From assembly GCF_000002425.4 (NCBI RefSeq), contig NC_037273.1, positions 7,651,868-7,715,867 of the forward strand: a stretch of DNA of 64,000 nucleotides, given 5' to 3'. The position numbers and the translations under genes were made by a program. Source of the DNA: Physcomitrium patens (taxonomy: Eukaryota; Streptophyta; Bryopsida; Funariales; Funariaceae). Under the pieces are notes generated by a model. The model searched no databases, was not told the origin of the DNA, and was given only the letters and a program-made list of their open reading frames with translations. This document shows positions 62,451-64,000 of the stretch, one piece after another; within the stretch, counting starts at the first letter, position 1; each line of letters opens with the position of its first letter.

Positions 62451-64000
62451 TACGATGCCGATGTCTTGTTAGGGATGAATTCAAGGTAGAACGACACTTT
62501 GGTGCGACTGCTAGAAGTTGCTTCATAGAAATTGAAGGTCGAATAGCGTCCAAATCCTTTAAAATATCGTAGGGTTCCATATTTAGGGTAATTCCCAATG
62601 CCCTCTTCCGTTTCATGGGTTTGAGTTTAACTCCGTGAGATAAATTATTCTGCCGCCGTGGCCTTGGAATTGGAATAGCAGCTTGAGCTTCCTTGGGACT
62701 ACCTTTCTCAAGGGGATCTTTCAACGGGTATGATGCTTCTTGGAACTGCGGTGGGAACAAATCGGTTCGAGATGGAACTGAAGACTCCGTAATTGGGACC
62801 TCATTGGGCTTCGCAACCAAATCAGGGCTCAAGACTTTTCCAGTATCAAGACCTGAATGGGATGGATCCGTAATTGGGTGTGATTGGCCCTTCGCTTTAG
62901 GATCGTCCAAATGTTTAATTAGGCCTTTTCCTTTTTGCTGACTCCTAGTAAGAACAGTATGGACACATTCCACCCGATTTACTGGAGAGCCTTGAGCACC
63001 TCGATTTATCCCCTCCATTTTTCTTGGACTCTCGATCTGCTCATCCTGATTATTGAAATTGAATGGAGCATTACATTGCTAATACGTATGCCCTGACTGC
63101 TTGCAATTCCCACAAACAGGCGCATAATCGTCACTGGCTCTTGGATTGGGACATTCATTGGCATAATGACCAATTTTTCTACAACAGAAACAACGCAATG
63201 GCCTTTTTGCACCTCCATCAGGCATATTGGGTGTCTCCATCGGTATATACCTACTAAGTTTGTTCCATGTAGGTTGAGAAAACGATCCTGGTTGTCTCGG
63301 TTGTACTTGGTTCAATGGCATCGATGGAGCATATGGTTGATACCCATGCTGCTCCTTACCATAGTTCTGAGGATTTGATACAAACCCCTGATTATAAGTG
63401 GAATTCTAAAAATGATTGACTGCTCGATTTTGGCGGTTAGATCGATTTCCATGCCATCCAAACGTATTTCTTGTTTGAACTTGATTGACATCCCATGGAG
63501 TTGGTGGAATCATGGTCGGATTACTGAATTGTTGTTGTCTTTGCAAATTCCAACAATTAGCGGTTAAGTGCTTGCCTCCACAAAATGTACATTTACCCAA
63601 CACTTGTGAAGGTGACGGGCATTCAGTTACCAAATGACCGTGGCCCTGACAATTACTGCACCATCCATTGGTCCTAGTATTGGTTGGCTTTTGCCTCTTC
63701 TCTTTATCTTTGGCCATATTAACGGCCATTTCCTCCATTTTCTTCGTCAAGTTCAATAACAAGACTTCATTGGAATCTTTTGAAGCTGGTATTATTTGTT
63801 TTTCTGCCAAAGTTGACTCTTGTGTTTGATATGGAAAATATGGAGCATACGCTATTGTGACTTGCGGTGGTAAAGCTTGCAATGGGATAACATTAGCTGG
63901 CCCCTAAGTATTGGCACTTGAATGGGCCACTGTTTCGATCATCTGTGGATAACTATCCACTGATCTGTTCAAAGCCGGATATTGATAATTGCTTTGAACT
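62451..64000 (-). pseudogene. Gag (C-terminal part) of the minus-strand gypsy element
   Basis: Two pairs of CCHC zinc knuckles are present: CSNCQGHGHLVTEC with CTFCGGKHLTANC at about 63,555-63,665, and CFCCRKIGHYANEC with CGNCKQSGHTY at about 63,080-63,200. The last is cut by a TAG at 63,079. They are followed by a Pro/Ser/Lys linker (to about 62,451) leading to protease. Capsid lies beyond the window. Confidence 0.82.

Larger units (their letters stand above)
56087..64000 (-). mobile_element. Ty3/gypsy retrotransposon with extra downstream ORF, 5' end outside window
   Basis: On the minus strand the order is gag (from the window end), protease, RT, RNase H, integrase, a 470-bp gap, an extra ORF, then the 3' LTR. 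ORFs are long compared with the other elements, so it is the youngest. It is inserted into the integrase of the related plus-strand copy at 56,086/56,087. The 5' LTR lies beyond 64,000. The primer-binding site of the relative and the extra ORF after pol suggest a Tat/Athila-type lineage, without the chromodomain seen in copies A and C. Confidence 0.9.

Noticed and set aside
1..64000. Bacterial-type systems (operons, CRISPR, phage)
   Set aside because: Introns, plant-type gene structures and LTR retrotransposons show that this is eukaryotic nuclear DNA.

Overview
The window is nuclear DNA of a land plant. Three intron-containing or plant-type genes sit in a normal-composition island of about 10.7 kb, surrounded by very AT-rich DNA made almost entirely of decayed transposable elements. 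The protein sequences look like those of a seedless plant, perhaps a bryophyte, but that is an impression and not something I could test.

Layout. 1-7,265: a decayed chromodomain-type Ty3/gypsy element on the minus strand. 7,266-11,994: AT-rich DNA with short repeats. About 11,995-22,700: the gene island, holding (i) a six-exon plastid-type acetylornithine aminotransferase on the plus strand (arginine synthesis), (ii) an uninterrupted FKBP15/FKBP2-like peptidyl-prolyl isomerase on the minus strand with an N-terminal hydrophobic segment, and (iii) a five-exon TOPORS-like RING-type E3 ligase on the minus strand. 23,600-29,347: a second, inverted copy of the chromodomain gypsy family, so the island is bracketed by mirror-image copies whose outermost 373 bp are very similar and whose last 20 bp are perfectly inverted. 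30,660-31,320: a small gene-like relic. 31,958-37,553: a complete but decayed Ty1/copia element on the minus strand, with about 250-bp LTRs and a perfect 5-bp target duplication (GAATT). 38,855-44,411: a degraded MuDR/MULE transposase between long inverted repeats. 46,100-48,640: a gypsy gag-protease remnant without reverse transcriptase. 49,784-56,086: a gypsy element on the plus strand, cut in its integrase by a younger relative on the minus strand (56,087 to past the window end).

The most unusual item is in that youngest gypsy element. Between integrase and 3' LTR it carries an extra reading frame of about 560 codons (56,864-58,557): a globular N-terminal region of unknown function followed by a long coiled coil. 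It is interrupted only by one frameshift and one TAG. Most stop codons disabling the gypsy copies are TGG-to-TAG/TGA or CAG-to-TAG transitions, and the older copies show Asp-to-Asn changes in the reverse transcriptase core. This pattern points to deamination of methylated cytosine as the main decay process. The three host genes serve unrelated housekeeping roles and show no sign of working as one pathway.
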